NCBI GenBank assembly: GCA_030447955.1
Contig: JAUJNY010000001.1
Location: forward strand, 185,209 to 249,208
Direction of reading: 5' to 3'
From: Jiangellales bacterium
Lineage (GTDB): Bacteria > Actinomycetota > Actinomycetes > Jiangellales > Jiangellaceae
Length of the DNA: 64,000 nt
Below, piece by piece: positions 1-8,615 of this stretch. How positions within the stretch are numbered: the first letter of the stretch is position 1; each line of letters opens with the position of its first letter. The notes beneath the pieces were generated by a model. It had not been told where the DNA came from. It worked only from the letters and a program-made list of their open reading frames with translations, and did not search any database. The position numbers and the translations under genes were made by a program.

Positions 1-606
1 CCAGGGCACGTCCGGCTGGGCCGGCTCGAGCGGCGCGCCCACCGAGTGCAGGCAGGGCACGAAGTCGGCGGCGCTGTCGCCGGAGCCCATCGCCTCCAGG
101 ACGTGGGCGCCCATCCGAGTCATGATCCGCATCGAGGCGACGACGTACGCCGAGTCGGTGATCTCGACACCGAACATGGGTGCCTCGGCATCGAGCGGCC
201 CCATGCAGAACGGGATGACGTACATCGTCCGGCCGCGCATGCACCCGGCGTAGAGGCCGGTCATTGCGGCCTTCATCTCCTCGGGGTCCATCCAGTTGTT
301 GGTCGGCCCCGCGTCGGCCTTGTCGCGGCTGCAGATGAACGTGCGCTCCTCGACCCGCGCGACGTCAGTGGGGTCAGTGCGCGCCCAGAAGGAGTTGGGC
401 TTCTTGTCGGGGTTGAGCCGCACCAGCGTGCCGACCTCGACGAGCTCGTCGGTGAGCCGGGTCCACTCCTCATCCGATCCGTCGCACCAGTGGACGCGGT
501 CGGGCTGGGTGAGCTCGGCCACCTCGCGCACCCAGCTGAGTAGCCGCTGGTGCTGGGTGGGGGCGCTCGACCCGGCGGTGGCGCTAGTCGTCTCAGTGGT
601 AGTCAT
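1..606 (-). CDS. pckG: Phosphoenolpyruvate carboxykinase (GTP), N-terminal part
   Basis: Converts oxaloacetate and GTP to phosphoenolpyruvate in gluconeogenesis; cytosolic. Only the first 202 codons are inside the window, about one third of the family's usual ~600 residues; the rest lies beyond base 1. Visible family segments are [11 protein letters not shown] near residues 101-111, GRTMYVIPF near 125-133 and [10 protein letters not shown] near 151-160, all typical of the GTP-dependent class rather than the ATP class. The ATG at 606 follows a purine-rich AGAGGGAGA. The frame stays open to the window edge without a stop. Not linked to its neighbours; about 200 bp of non-coding DNA separates it from the esterase gene upstream. 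Confidence 0.95.
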   Translation of the reverse strand, partial: MTTTETTSATAGSSAPTQHQRLLSWVREVAELTQPDRVHWCDGSDEEWTRLTDELVEVGTLVRLNPDKKPNSFWARTDPTDVARVEERTFICSRDKADAGPTNNWMDPEEMKAAMTGLYAGCMRGRTMYVIPFCMGPLDAEAPMFGVEITDSAYVVASMRIMTRMGAHVLEAMGSGDSAADFVPCLHSVGAPLEPAQPDVPW

Positions 607-802
607 CGCGGCGTCTCCCTCTCGCGGATGCCCGGGCAAGTTGCTCGTGCGCGCCCGGGCGGGTCGCAGGTACGCCTGCAACGGCGGCCGTTGGTACGGC
701 CGCGGGGCGCAGGAGTGGGTCAACCACGGTACGCGGCGGCGCCGTACGCCGGAAGGCCTTCGCTCGTGAACCTGCTCACAAGCGGCCTCGGCGGCCGGTG
801 GC

Positions 803-1837
803 TCAGGCGGCGAGGCGCTCGGCCAGCCAGCGCAGGGAGAGCGGGTAGCGGTACTCGATCGCCCCGTGCCCGGCCTCGAACAGCTCCAGCCGAACGCGCT
901 CGTCCGCGACGCCGGCGGCGCGCAGCGCGTCGCGGAAGGCCACGGCACCCAGGTCGAGGTACCACTCGTCGCGGGTGCCTCCGTCGATCCAGACCGCCCG
1001 CATCGAGCGCATCGCCTCGCCGTACTCGGCCCGCTCCACCATGCGGACCGGGTCCCACGCCAGCCAGCGCGCCCACACGTCCTCGCGCAGCCGACCGCTG
1101 CGCGGGTCGAAGGGCAGCTGCGGCGTTCCGTCCTCGGCGGCGGAGAAGGCGGCGGCGACGCCGTACGTGATCAGCAGCAGGTCGTCGTGCTCCTGGGTGA
1201 AGGCGACCCGGGAGCGGAAGTCGGCCCACCAGGCGCCGATGTCGCCGTCGTACGGGCGCAGGGCACGCACCGCCTTGCCGAACTCGGGGATGTAGCACAG
1301 CTCGTACAGCGCGTCGCCGGCGTGGGTGGCGAGGGCGCCGAAGAGGTCCGGGCGCAGCATCGGCGTGATCATGGCGCCGAAGCCTCCGCTGGACTTGCCG
1401 GTGATGGCGCGGGAGTCGCGCTCGGCGAGGGTGCGGTAGTGCGCGTCGACGTACGGCACCACCTCGTCGCAGAGGTAGGAGTGGTAGCGCCCGGTGCCGG
1501 GGGAGTCCACGAACTGGCTGCCGCCGTACGCGGTCCAGGCGTCGACGTAGACGACGATGACGGGCGGGACGTCAGGGTCGGCGAGGACCTCGTCGGCCAG
1601 CTCCGGGAAGGGCAGCCGGTACGGGGTGCGGTTGCGCCACATGCTCACGTGGCCGGTGTAGCCCTGGATGACGTACACGCAGGGGTACCGCCGGCCCGGG
1701 TCGTCGTCGTAGCCGGGCGGGAGGTGCACCCACAGCGGCCGCTCGTGCGGGTCGCCGAGCGGGTTGTCCCGCAGCAGCTCGCTGGTGATCGTGCGCTCGT
1801 CGATGCGGCCGGTGAGCTCGGCGGACCAGGGCAGCAT
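803..1837 (-). CDS. Alpha/beta hydrolase of the esterase D / antigen 85 type
   Basis: Predicted serine esterase of 344 residues. The core shows a hydrolase fold: [14 protein letters not shown] (oxyanion region), [12 protein letters not shown], then the nucleophile elbow [10 protein letters not shown] with the Ser near residue 149, and a late [12 protein letters not shown] that should supply the catalytic His. It belongs with putative esterases (PF00756) but the substrate cannot be told. No signal peptide is visible. I chose the internal ATG at 1837 rather than an upstream ATG at 1903, because the longer form would overlap the vapC gene by about 56 bp. It lies 10 bp downstream of vapC on the same strand, so it may be read through from the TA promoter. 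Confidence 0.8.
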   Translation of the reverse strand: MLPWSAELTGRIDERTITSELLRDNPLGDPHERPLWVHLPPGYDDDPGRRYPCVYVIQGYTGHVSMWRNRTPYRLPFPELADEVLADPDVPPVIVVYVDAWTAYGGSQFVDSPGTGRYHSYLCDEVVPYVDAHYRTLAERDSRAITGKSSGGFGAMITPMLRPDLFGALATHAGDALYELCYIPEFGKAVRALRPYDGDIGAWWADFRSRVAFTQEHDDLLLITYGVAAAFSAAEDGTPQLPFDPRSGRLREDVWARWLAWDPVRMVERAEYGEAMRSMRAVWIDGGTRDEWYLDLGAVAFRDALRAAGVADERVRLELFEAGHGAIEYRYPLSLRWLAERLAA

Positions 1838-1847
1838 TCGGGGGACG

Positions 1848-2246
1848 CTACTGGACCAGGCTGACGGGTACGTGGGCGAGGGCGGACCGGGCGAGGCGCC
1901 CATCGCAGGTCAGCAAAGGAGCATCCAGCAGGCGAGCCAACGCCACGTAGTGAGCATCACTGATCCGCAGCTGCTTACGCAGGCTCCAGGCCAGCGGCTC
2001 CAGCGGCTGCACGGGTAAGCGCTCGACCGCGGCGTGCGCCCAGTTGCTGATGGCCTCAGTCGCGACAGCCGTGTCAACCCGGCGTGCCCGCTCCAACCGG
2101 GCCAGCGCGGACAGCACCTCGACTCCCACGTGGTCGGGTGCGACGAGACGGTCGGAGCTCGCCATCCGTGTTCTGACCTCGTCGCTCCGCGCACCGGCAA
2201 TGAGGTAGTCGACCACGGCACTGGCATCCACGACGAGCGATCTCAC
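1848..2246 (-). CDS. vapC: VapC-type PIN-domain ribonuclease toxin
   Basis: Toxin of a type II toxin-antitoxin pair; PIN proteins cleave RNA with a Mg-bound acidic cluster. The 132-residue protein keeps all four expected acids: Asp in VVDASAVVDYL near residue 7, Glu in GVEVLSALA near 43, Asp in ISDAHYVALA near 96 and Asp in LLTCDGRLA near 115. It looks intact. Its start overlaps the stop of the upstream vapB by 4 bp, the usual coupling that keeps antitoxin in excess. The RNA target is unknown. Confidence 0.9.
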   Translation of the reverse strand: MRSLVVDASAVVDYLIAGARSDEVRTRMASSDRLVAPDHVGVEVLSALARLERARRVDTAVATEAISNWAHAAVERLPVQPLEPLAWSLRKQLRISDAHYVALARLLDAPLLTCDGRLARSALAHVPVSLVQ

Positions 2247-2494
2247 GGGCTAGCCGCACCTTCGATCTCGTCCTTGGCGGCATCGGTTGCGGCGACAATC
2301 TCGTCGATGGTGACGCCGCTGGCCGGCCGGCTTCGGTCCACGCGTTCCAGCCACTCATGCAAGGGCGGGCGCTCCAGGTCCCGTCGCAAAACCCCGAGGA
2401 CGTAGTCACGGATCGTCGTCCCCTCGGACGCAGCTCGCCGGCGGAGGGCGGCGTACGTCTCCTCGGGGACGTTCTTGACCTGCAGGTGCGGCAC
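2243..2494 (-). CDS. vapB: VapB-type ribbon-helix-helix antitoxin
   Basis: Antitoxin and autorepressor of the adjacent VapC. The 83-residue protein begins with MPHLQVKNVPEETYAAL, a FitA-like ribbon-helix-helix start, followed by helices (RRRAASEGTTIRDYV). The C-terminal part (HEWLERVDRSRP to the end) is the likely toxin-binding arm. The start is a GTG at 2494 with no Shine-Dalgarno sequence; a TAGCGT box ends 6 nt upstream, which suggests a leaderless transcript. The promoter is embedded in a perfect inverted repeat described separately. Confidence 0.88.
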   Translation of the reverse strand: MPHLQVKNVPEETYAALRRRAASEGTTIRDYVLGVLRRDLERPPLHEWLERVDRSRPASGVTIDEIVAATDAAKDEIEGAASP

Positions 2495-2502
2495 GTCATG
2501 AC

Positions 2503-2527
2503 GCTAGCATGACGAAGGCATGCTAGC
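2503..2527. promoter_or_regulatory. Palindromic vapBC operator over the promoter
   Basis: A perfect 8-bp inverted repeat, GCTAGCAT (2503-2510), 9-bp spacer, ATGCTAGC (2520-2527), sits just upstream of the vapB GTG. On the minus strand the TAGCGT box (2501-2506) overlaps one arm. Such repeats are the normal binding sites of ribbon-helix-helix antitoxins, so autoregulation by VapB or VapBC is inferred. Confidence 0.65.
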
Positions 2528-2546
2528 CGGCGAGCTGCTCCCTCGG

Positions 2547-3023
2547 TCATTCCGGGTCCATGGCGATCACCGTGGCCGCTGCGGTCACTCCGTACGCCAG
2601 GTGGGGGACAACGTCCGAGAGCCAGGCGGCGGAGTCCCACGTACGCGGGTCGCTGACCCCCAAGAGGAACATCGGACCGTTGGACCCGGCCAGCGCGCCG
2701 GTGGTGGCGAGGACGCTGGAGACCAGCAGGCGAGGTCGCAGCCCCAGCGCGCGGGCGGCACCCAGTATCGCGCCGGTACCCACCCCGGCGGTGATCCCGG
2801 ACAGCGCCCCGAGCCCCGAGAGGCGGCTGTCCCGCTCCTCCCCTTCGCCCGGGACGCTGACGCCGGCCGCCTCACTGATGGCCTCGACGGTCTGTTCGGG
2901 AGTGGTGCTCGTCGGGCGGCCGCGGACCACCATGTCGAGGTAGGTGGCGGCGTTCAGCGCGGTGGTTCCGGCCGCTCCCGCGGCGGCGCCTCGGAGCGTG
3001 CCGGTGATCAGTCGACTAAGCAT
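2547..3023 (-). CDS. Small predicted membrane protein, unknown function
   Basis: A 158-residue protein from the ATG at 3023; a longer frame to 3113 exists but would run into the tRNA-Arg region. It has several Ala/Gly-rich hydrophobic stretches: TGTLRGAAAGAAGTTALNAA near the start, ITAGVGTGAILGAARALGL in the middle, and VVPHLAYGVTAAATVIAM at the C-terminus. A hydrophilic loop (EAAGVSVPGEGEERDSRL) lies between. No enzyme motif is visible. Similar Gly-rich small membrane proteins are common in actinobacteria but I cannot name the family. Confidence 0.6.
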   Translation of the reverse strand: MLSRLITGTLRGAAAGAAGTTALNAATYLDMVVRGRPTSTTPEQTVEAISEAAGVSVPGEGEERDSRLSGLGALSGITAGVGTGAILGAARALGLRPRLLVSSVLATTGALAGSNGPMFLLGVSDPRTWDSAAWLSDVVPHLAYGVTAAATVIAMDPE

Positions 3024-3121
3024 GCGCGACAGGGTTCCAGATCGCGGATGCGCAGCTACAACCGCGGCGGCGGCGCTTCCGGGCGTCGTCTTGCCGACCG
3101 CTAGACTCCCCACTCGACCCA

Positions 3122-3194
3122 GCGCTCGTAGCTCAACGGATAGAGCATCTGACTACGGATCAGAAGGTTGGGGGTTCGAGTCCCTCCGAGCGCG
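3122..3194 (+). tRNA. tRNA-Arg (ACG)
   Basis: A 73-nt cloverleaf. Acceptor arms GCGCTCG (3122-3128) and CGAGCGC (3187-3193) pair perfectly. The anticodon stem TCTGA/TCAGA encloses CTACGGA, giving anticodon ACG (read as ICG after deamination, which fits the tadA gene in this window). The T arm contains TTCGAGT. The CCA end is not encoded. Confidence 0.95.
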
Positions 3195-3324
3195 CCGCTT
3201 GACCAGCAGCCGCAGCTCGCAAGAAGCGGGCGCGCACGCTGCGCCAGCGGTTCATTGGCCTGACCGATCCGGCGCTGGTGCTGCTGGGGCCGTGGTCTCG
3301 GCCGTCGCCTATCCGGCGTCACCT

Positions 3325-3687
3325 TCAGGCGGTCGACGGTTGCTGAGCGTCGCGCGGCTGCCAAGGCCAACGGCCGGTGATCTCGAGCTCGAGGGCGAAG
3401 CTGAGGAACGTCCTGATCGCAACGATGCCGGCGAGGATGGCGACACTCTCGAGGCTTGGCGTGATGGCGACAGTGCGGATGATGTCCGCCGCGACCAGGA
3501 ACTCCAGCCCCAGCAGGATTCCGCGGCCCAGCTGGCGGCGGTACGCCGAGTAGACGGATGAGCCGGGCTGACCACGCAAGGACACGACGCAGCGCGCCGT
3601 GGCAAGCACGACACCGAGGACGATCACGGCCACGCCGATGCCGTCAAGGACGAGTCCGGTGCCATCGACGACCTCACTGAAAGCCAT
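3325..3687 (-). CDS. DUF1622 family membrane protein
   Basis: A 120-residue protein with two or three predicted membrane helices (GIGVAVIVLGVVLATA, LLGLEFLVAADIIRTVAI and VAILAGIVAIRTFLSFALE). The LGLEFLVAADIIRT and IRTFLSFALELEI segments are characteristic of DUF1622, a family of unknown role in the bacterial membrane. Starts at the ATG at 3687. It is divergent from the GH15 gene, with about 120 bp between them. Confidence 0.8.
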   Translation of the reverse strand: MAFSEVVDGTGLVLDGIGVAVIVLGVVLATARCVVSLRGQPGSSVYSAYRRQLGRGILLGLEFLVAADIIRTVAITPSLESVAILAGIVAIRTFLSFALELEITGRWPWQPRDAQQPSTA

Positions 3688-3808
3688 GGCTCAACGTAGT
3701 TGGCCGCCGTCGGACGTGTTCCTGTTGCCGGACACAGTGATTCTTACGAGTTTGCGTCGGGGCGCTGAGCGAGCCCGCCGGGCATCCCCGGCCGCGTTAG
3801 CGTGCGGC

Positions 3809-5599
3809 ATGCAGCAGTCGGCCCCGCCTGCAGGACCGCAAGCGGCTATCGCGGACTACGGCTTCCTGTCCGACTGCCACTCCGCGGCACTGGTCGACCG
3901 CGCCGGATCGATCGACTGGTGGTGCGTGCCGCGCTTCGACTCCCCGTCCGTGCTCGGCCGCCTGTTGGACCCGGAGGCGGGCCACTGGACGCTCCGCCCG
4001 GTGGCGGACTTCACCGCAGAGCGCCAGTACGTCGGGGACACGTTGGTCCTGCGTACGGTGTTCCACACGGCGACCGGGGATGTCGCTCTCACCGACGCTC
4101 TCGCGCTCGAGCCCGGGGCGCGTGATCACGACATCGGCCTGCGTAGCCCGCACGTGCTGCTGCGCCAGGTCGAGGGCCTGTCCGGTGTCGTGCAGATGCG
4201 CACCGAGCTGGTGCCGCGGGTGGAGTACGGGCGCACCGAGCCGCACCTGAGCAGCGTTTCCGGGGGCGTACGGGCCGTTGGCGGCCCGGTCCAGCTGACG
4301 TGCACCAGCACGGCCGAACTGTCCTGCGCGGACGGTGTCGTACGCGGCGACTTCGCTGTCGCGGCCGGTGACACCGTGGACCTACGGCTGTCGTACCAGC
4401 CCTCTTTTGCAGCCACCGCTACGCCTCCGCTCGTCGAGCCCACGCTCGAGGACACGCTCGCCGCCTGGGAGTCGTGGTCGCGGCTGCACATGACCTACGA
4501 CGGTCCCTTCCCCGAGCAGGTACGGCGCAGCTCGCTGGTGCTGCAAGGGCTGACCTTCCAGCCGTCCGGCGCGGTTGTCGCAGCCGCGACCTCCTCGCTG
4601 CCCGAGACGTTGGGCGGTGAGCTGAACTTCGACTACCGCTACGCCTGGCTGCGCGATCTCAGCCTCACCATCCGGTCGTTGTGGATCGCCGCCTGCCCAG
4701 ACGAGCCGAAGCGGCTGTTCGGCTGGTTTTCCGGCAGCGCCGGGCACGTCCGCGACGAGCTGGTGCAGATCATGTACGGCGTCGAAGGCGAACGTGACCT
4801 CACCGAGCATGTCCTCGAGCACCTGGCGGGCTATCGCGGCAGCGCCCCGGTCCGTGTCGGCAATGCGGCCTGGCAGCAAAAGCAGCTGGACGTCTTTGGT
4901 GAGGTACTCGACGCCGCCCATCTGCTGCAAGATGAGCTCGGAGAGCTGGAGCCGGCCACGCAGCAGTTGCTGGTGACGCTGGCCGATCGGGCTGCCAGCA
5001 GCTGGCGGGAGCCGGACGCCGGCATGTGGGAGGCCCGCGACCAACCGCGGCAGTACGTCTCGTCCAAGGTCATGTGCTGGGTGGCCCTCGACAGAGCGGT
5101 CCATCTTGCACCGCGGCTGGGGGAGCAGGCGGAACCCAGACGCTGGGCGGCGGCCCGGGACGAGGTGCGCGCCGCGGTGCTCGACCAGGCCTGGAGTAGC
5201 GAGGCGCAGGCCTACACCGGTGCCTTCGGCTCGAACGACCTCGACGCGTCCGTGCTCCTGCTGCCAGTCGTCGGCTTCCTCCCCGCGACCGAGCGGCGGA
5301 TGCGCTCGACGATCGAGGCGGTGGAGCGTGAGCTCGGAAAGGGCGGCCTGGTGCGCCGCTGGCCCGACGACCGCAGTGGCTTCCTGATCTGCACCTACTG
5401 GCTGGTCGAGTGCCTCGCGTTGGCTGGAGAGCACGACCACGCCCAGGAGTGGTTCCGCCGCGCGACCGAGCATGCCAACGAGCTGGGACTGCTGTCCGAA
5501 GAAGCCGACCCGGACACCGGCGAGCTCTTGGGCAACTACCCGCAGGCGTTCTCCCACGTCGGACTCATCAACGCCGCCTGGCGCCTCGGCCAGGCGTAG
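3809..5599 (+). CDS. Glycoside hydrolase family 15 protein (trehalase/glucoamylase-like)
   Basis: A 596-residue GH15 enzyme, the actinobacterial type that includes mycobacterial trehalase and glucoamylase-like proteins. The N-terminal beta-sandwich begins IADYGFLSDCHSAALVDRAG and SIDWWCVPRFDSPSVLG; the (alpha/alpha)6 barrel has ELNFDYRYAWLRDLSLTIR, SAPVRVGNAAWQQKQLDVFG, MWEARDQPRQYVSSKVMCWV (first catalytic Glu region) and SEEADPDTGELLGNYPQAFS (second catalytic acid region near the C-terminus). No signal peptide, so an intracellular role is likely; substrate (trehalose, maltose or glucan) is not decided by sequence. The ATG at 3809 follows a TAGCGT box by 5 nt with no Shine-Dalgarno, pointing to a leaderless mRNA. 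A paralogue lies at 19910. Confidence 0.88.
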   Translation: MQQSAPPAGPQAAIADYGFLSDCHSAALVDRAGSIDWWCVPRFDSPSVLGRLLDPEAGHWTLRPVADFTAERQYVGDTLVLRTVFHTATGDVALTDALALEPGARDHDIGLRSPHVLLRQVEGLSGVVQMRTELVPRVEYGRTEPHLSSVSGGVRAVGGPVQLTCTSTAELSCADGVVRGDFAVAAGDTVDLRLSYQPSFAATATPPLVEPTLEDTLAAWESWSRLHMTYDGPFPEQVRRSSLVLQGLTFQPSGAVVAAATSSLPETLGGELNFDYRYAWLRDLSLTIRSLWIAACPDEPKRLFGWFSGSAGHVRDELVQIMYGVEGERDLTEHVLEHLAGYRGSAPVRVGNAAWQQKQLDVFGEVLDAAHLLQDELGELEPATQQLLVTLADRAASSWREPDAGMWEARDQPRQYVSSKVMCWVALDRAVHLAPRLGEQAEPRRWAAARDEVRAAVLDQAWSSEAQAYTGAFGSNDLDASVLLLPVVGFLPATERRMRSTIEAVERELGKGGLVRRWPDDRSGFLICTYWLVECLALAGEHDHAQEWFRRATEHANELGLLSEEADPDTGELLGNYPQAFSHVGLINAAWRLGQA

Positions 5600-5635
5600 A
5601 CATCTTTGGCATCACGCAAACCCAAGGAGCAGGAC

Positions 5636-6418
5636 ATGGCGGCAGGACGGCTCGATCGCAAGGTGGCGTTAATTACGGGATCCGATTCGGGGATCGGGCA
5701 GGCGACGGCGACGGAGTTCGCCAAGGAGGGCGCGCACGTCGTCATCAACTACCTACACGACGCGGAAGGAGCCGAGCAGACGCGTCAGGCAGTGGAAAAG
5801 GAAGGCCGCCAAGCGGTCGTCGTCCACGCGGACGTCAGCGATGAAGAGCAGGTCGGGCTTCTGTTCGACGAGGCGATGCGCTCCTTCGGCACGGTCGACG
5901 TGCTCATGAACAACGCCGGGGTCGACGCGTCCGGCAAGCAGGTCGCGGAGCTGCCGACCGAGGTCTGGGACAAGGCGCTGCGCACCAACGTCTACGGACC
6001 GTTCTTTTGCTGCCGGCGCTTCGTCCAACTGCGCACCGAGGCCGGTGGAGGGGGCAAGATCATTAACGTCACGTCTGTCCACGAGGACATCCCCAACGCC
6101 GGGGGGGCCGACTACGACTGTTCCAAGGGGGCCGTGCGCATGCTCACCCGCACCCTGGCCCTCGAGCTCGCTCCGCTCAAGATCAACGTGAACAACCTGG
6201 CGCCCGGCATGGTGCTGACGCCGTTCAACCAGGCGGCGATCGACGACCCGAAGCTGCTCGAGGAGCAGGTGCAGAGCATCCCGTGGAAACGCGCCGCCCA
6301 GCCAGCGGAGATCGCCCGTCTCGCCGTCTTCCTCGCCTCCAGCGACGCGGACTACGTGACCGGGGCGACGTACGTGATGGACGGTGGCCTGATGAGGAAC
6401 CTCGGTCAGGGAGCCTGA
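5636..6418 (+). CDS. Short-chain dehydrogenase/reductase (glucose 1-dehydrogenase-like)
   Basis: A 260-residue classical SDR. It has the dinucleotide-binding TGSDSGIGQA near residue 15, the NNAG motif (MNNAGVDASG), and the catalytic Ser in NVTSVHEDIP followed by YDCSKGA with Tyr and Lys. The C-terminus FLASSDADYVTGATYVMDGG is typical. Sequence resembles glucose 1-dehydrogenase-annotated SDRs, but the substrate is not determined. The ATG at 5636 is preceded by AAGGAG at an 8-nt distance, which beats an ATG 30 bp upstream. It follows the GH15 gene by 36 bp in the same direction, so the two may be cotranscribed. Confidence 0.85.
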   Translation: MAAGRLDRKVALITGSDSGIGQATATEFAKEGAHVVINYLHDAEGAEQTRQAVEKEGRQAVVVHADVSDEEQVGLLFDEAMRSFGTVDVLMNNAGVDASGKQVAELPTEVWDKALRTNVYGPFFCCRRFVQLRTEAGGGGKIINVTSVHEDIPNAGGADYDCSKGAVRMLTRTLALELAPLKINVNNLAPGMVLTPFNQAAIDDPKLLEEQVQSIPWKRAAQPAEIARLAVFLASSDADYVTGATYVMDGGLMRNLGQGA

Positions 6419-6460
6419 GCACGGCGGCGCGGGTCCGCACGTGACGGCTAGGCTGCCGCG

Positions 6461-7531
6461 GTGTTGCACCCCACCAGTGGTGGCGGCGAGCCCAGCCTCT
6501 CGGTACGAGACCTGACGGTCGAGTTCGACACCCCGCAAGGCATCGTCCGCGCCGTCGACGGCGTCAGCTTCGACGTCTTCCCGGGTGAGACGGTCGCCCT
6601 GGTCGGAGAGTCCGGTTGCGGCAAGACGATGACTGCGCTGGCTATCCTCGGCCTCGTCCCGCGGCCGGCCGGCCGCATCGCCGGCGGTCGGATCAGGTGT
6701 GACGGGCGCAACCTCCTCGGGATGTCGAACCGGGAGCTTCGGAGCATTCGGGGCGCGGTGGCCTCCATGGTCTTCCAGGAGCCGGCGTCGTCGTTGAACC
6801 CCGTCTTCACCGTCGGCAAGCAGATCGCCGGGGTCCTGCGGGCACACGACCGTGGCCTGTCCCGTCGTGCGGCGCGCGACCGTGTCATCGAGCTGCTTCG
6901 CAGCGTCGGGGTGCCGGACGCCGCCTCCCGGATCGACGACTACCCGCATCAGTGGTCGGGTGGCATGTGTCAACGGGCGCTGATCGCTATGGCAATCGCC
7001 AACCGGCCACGACTGCTCATCGCCGACGAGCCCACCACTGCGCTCGACGTGACGATCCAGGCGCAAGTGCTCGAGGTGCTGGACACGGCGCGCCGGGAAA
7101 CGGGAGCGGCCACGCTGCTCATCACCCACGACCTCGGCGTGGTGGCCGAGATGGCCGACCGCGTCGTGGTCATGTACGCCGGCCGCGTCATCGAGACAGC
7201 GACCGTCGATGAGATCTTCCACGCACCGCGCCACCCGTACACGCTGGGACTGATGGCCAGCCTGCCCAGGCTGGACATCGACGTGGCGCGACTCGTCCCC
7301 ATCCCCGGGCAGCCTCCGCACCTTCACCGCATCCCGGCAGGGTGCGCCTTCCACCCGCGCTGCCGCCTGCGCCACGGACGCTCCCGGTGTGTCGAGCAGT
7401 CTCCACCACTTCTCCAGGTCGGCCCGACCGGACGCCGTACGGCCTGTCACTTCCACGACGAGATGACCACCGAGGTCGCTGTCGTGACCGAGGAGATGGG
7501 CGCCGACCCGACCGTCGCAGCGACGCCGTGA
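6461..7531 (+). CDS. Peptide/nickel-type ABC transporter ATPase (DppD/OppD-like)
   Basis: First of two ATPases that energise uptake of oligopeptides or a related solute through the DppB/DppC-like permeases encoded on the other strand. The 356-residue protein has Walker A GESGCGKT, Q-loop MVFQEP, signature WSGGMCQR, Walker B LLIADEPTTALD and the switch His in LLITHDLGVV. The C-terminal oligopeptide/dipeptide extension contains HPYTLGLMASLP and the Cys-containing AGCAFHPRCRLRHGRSRC, where OppD-type proteins bind an Fe-S cluster. Starts at GTG 6461, 6 nt after a TAGGCT box, so probably leaderless. Its stop overlaps the next gene by 4 bp. Confidence 0.9.
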   Translation: MLHPTSGGGEPSLSVRDLTVEFDTPQGIVRAVDGVSFDVFPGETVALVGESGCGKTMTALAILGLVPRPAGRIAGGRIRCDGRNLLGMSNRELRSIRGAVASMVFQEPASSLNPVFTVGKQIAGVLRAHDRGLSRRAARDRVIELLRSVGVPDAASRIDDYPHQWSGGMCQRALIAMAIANRPRLLIADEPTTALDVTIQAQVLEVLDTARRETGAATLLITHDLGVVAEMADRVVVMYAGRVIETATVDEIFHAPRHPYTLGLMASLPRLDIDVARLVPIPGQPPHLHRIPAGCAFHPRCRLRHGRSRCVEQSPPLLQVGPTGRRTACHFHDEMTTEVAVVTEEMGADPTVAATP

Positions 7532-8595
7532 GCGCTTCGATCCGCAGCGAAGGCGTGAGCCACGCCGCCGCTGAGTCCGGCGGCCACGCTTCCACCGGGG
7601 ATCCCCTCCTCGCGGTGGAGGACCTGGCCGTGCACTTCTTCGCGAGATCCGGGCTCCTGAGGCGGGTAGGAAGCCGGCTGCGAGCGGTCGATGGCGTGAG
7701 CCTCTCCCTGGCGGCGGGCGAGACGCTCGGCCTAGTCGGCGAGTCGGGCTGCGGCAAGTCGACGACGGCGCTGGCCATCATGCGCCTGGTTCAACCGACC
7801 TCCGGCCGGATCGTCTTCAACGGCCGGGACCTGGCGGGATACTCGCGAGCTCAGCTACGCGATGTGCGGCGCGGCATCCAGATGGTCTTCCAGGACCCGC
7901 ACGCGTCGCTGAACCCGCGGCTGAGGGTCGGCGCGAGCATCGCCGAGCCGCTGCAGATCCACGGGAACGGCGATCGAGCAGCCGTACGGACCCGCGTCGT
8001 CGAGCTGTTGGAGATGGTCGGCCTCGACCGGGTGCACGCCGACCGGTTCCCCCACCAGTTCTCCGGCGGCCAGCTGCAGCGGGTCGGGATCGCCCGCGCG
8101 CTCGCCCTCGACCCTCAGCTGCTGGTCCTCGACGAACCGGTCTCCGCCCTGGATGTCTCGATCCAGGCCCAAGTCATCACCCTCCTCCAGGACCTCCAGG
8201 CCGAGCTCGGTCTTGCCTACCTGTTCATCTCCCACGACCTGTCGGTGGTCCGGCACGTCTGCGACCGGGTGGCCGTGATGTACCTCGGCCGCATCGTGGA
8301 GCAGGGCGACCGAGCCAGCATCTACCGCCGACCCTCACATCCCTACACCCAGTCGCTGCTGTCGGCGGTCCCACGCCCGGACCCCCGCCGTCGAGGTGCC
8401 ACCGGGCGGATCGTGCTCACCGGCGACCTCCCCACCGCGGTCGACCCCCCATCGGGCTGTCGCTTCCGCACCCGCTGCTGGAAGGCCGAGCAGCTGTGCG
8501 CCGAGGACAGCCCCGAGCTCGTCGACCGGCTCGGCGAAGGAACCCTCAGTGCGTGCCACTTCGCCGAGACGCTGACGTTCGACCACAAACTTTGA
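7528..8595 (+). CDS. Peptide/nickel-type ABC transporter ATPase (DppF/OppF-like)
   Basis: Second ATPase of the importer, 355 residues, starting at a GTG that overlaps the upstream stop (GTGA). It shows Walker A GESGCGKS, Q-loop MVFQDPHASLNPR, signature FSGGQLQRVG, Walker B LLVLDEPVSALDVS and the switch His in LFISHDLSVV. The C-terminal domain has HPYTQSLLSAVP and the Cys pattern SGCRFRTRCWKAEQLC. It ends only 20 bp from the end of the convergent DppC gene, so the two transporter halves must be transcribed from opposite ends. Confidence 0.9.
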   Translation: MSASIRSEGVSHAAAESGGHASTGDPLLAVEDLAVHFFARSGLLRRVGSRLRAVDGVSLSLAAGETLGLVGESGCGKSTTALAIMRLVQPTSGRIVFNGRDLAGYSRAQLRDVRRGIQMVFQDPHASLNPRLRVGASIAEPLQIHGNGDRAAVRTRVVELLEMVGLDRVHADRFPHQFSGGQLQRVGIARALALDPQLLVLDEPVSALDVSIQAQVITLLQDLQAELGLAYLFISHDLSVVRHVCDRVAVMYLGRIVEQGDRASIYRRPSHPYTQSLLSAVPRPDPRRRGATGRIVLTGDLPTAVDPPSGCRFRTRCWKAEQLCAEDSPELVDRLGEGTLSACHFAETLTFDHKL

Positions 8596-8615
8596 GGCAA
8601 GCTTTGAGGCGGGAG

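Noticed and set aside
5753-7456. Minus-strand open frame of 567 codons opposite the SDR and DppD-like genes
   Set aside because: Antisense of two clear genes; composition is typical of a shadow frame.
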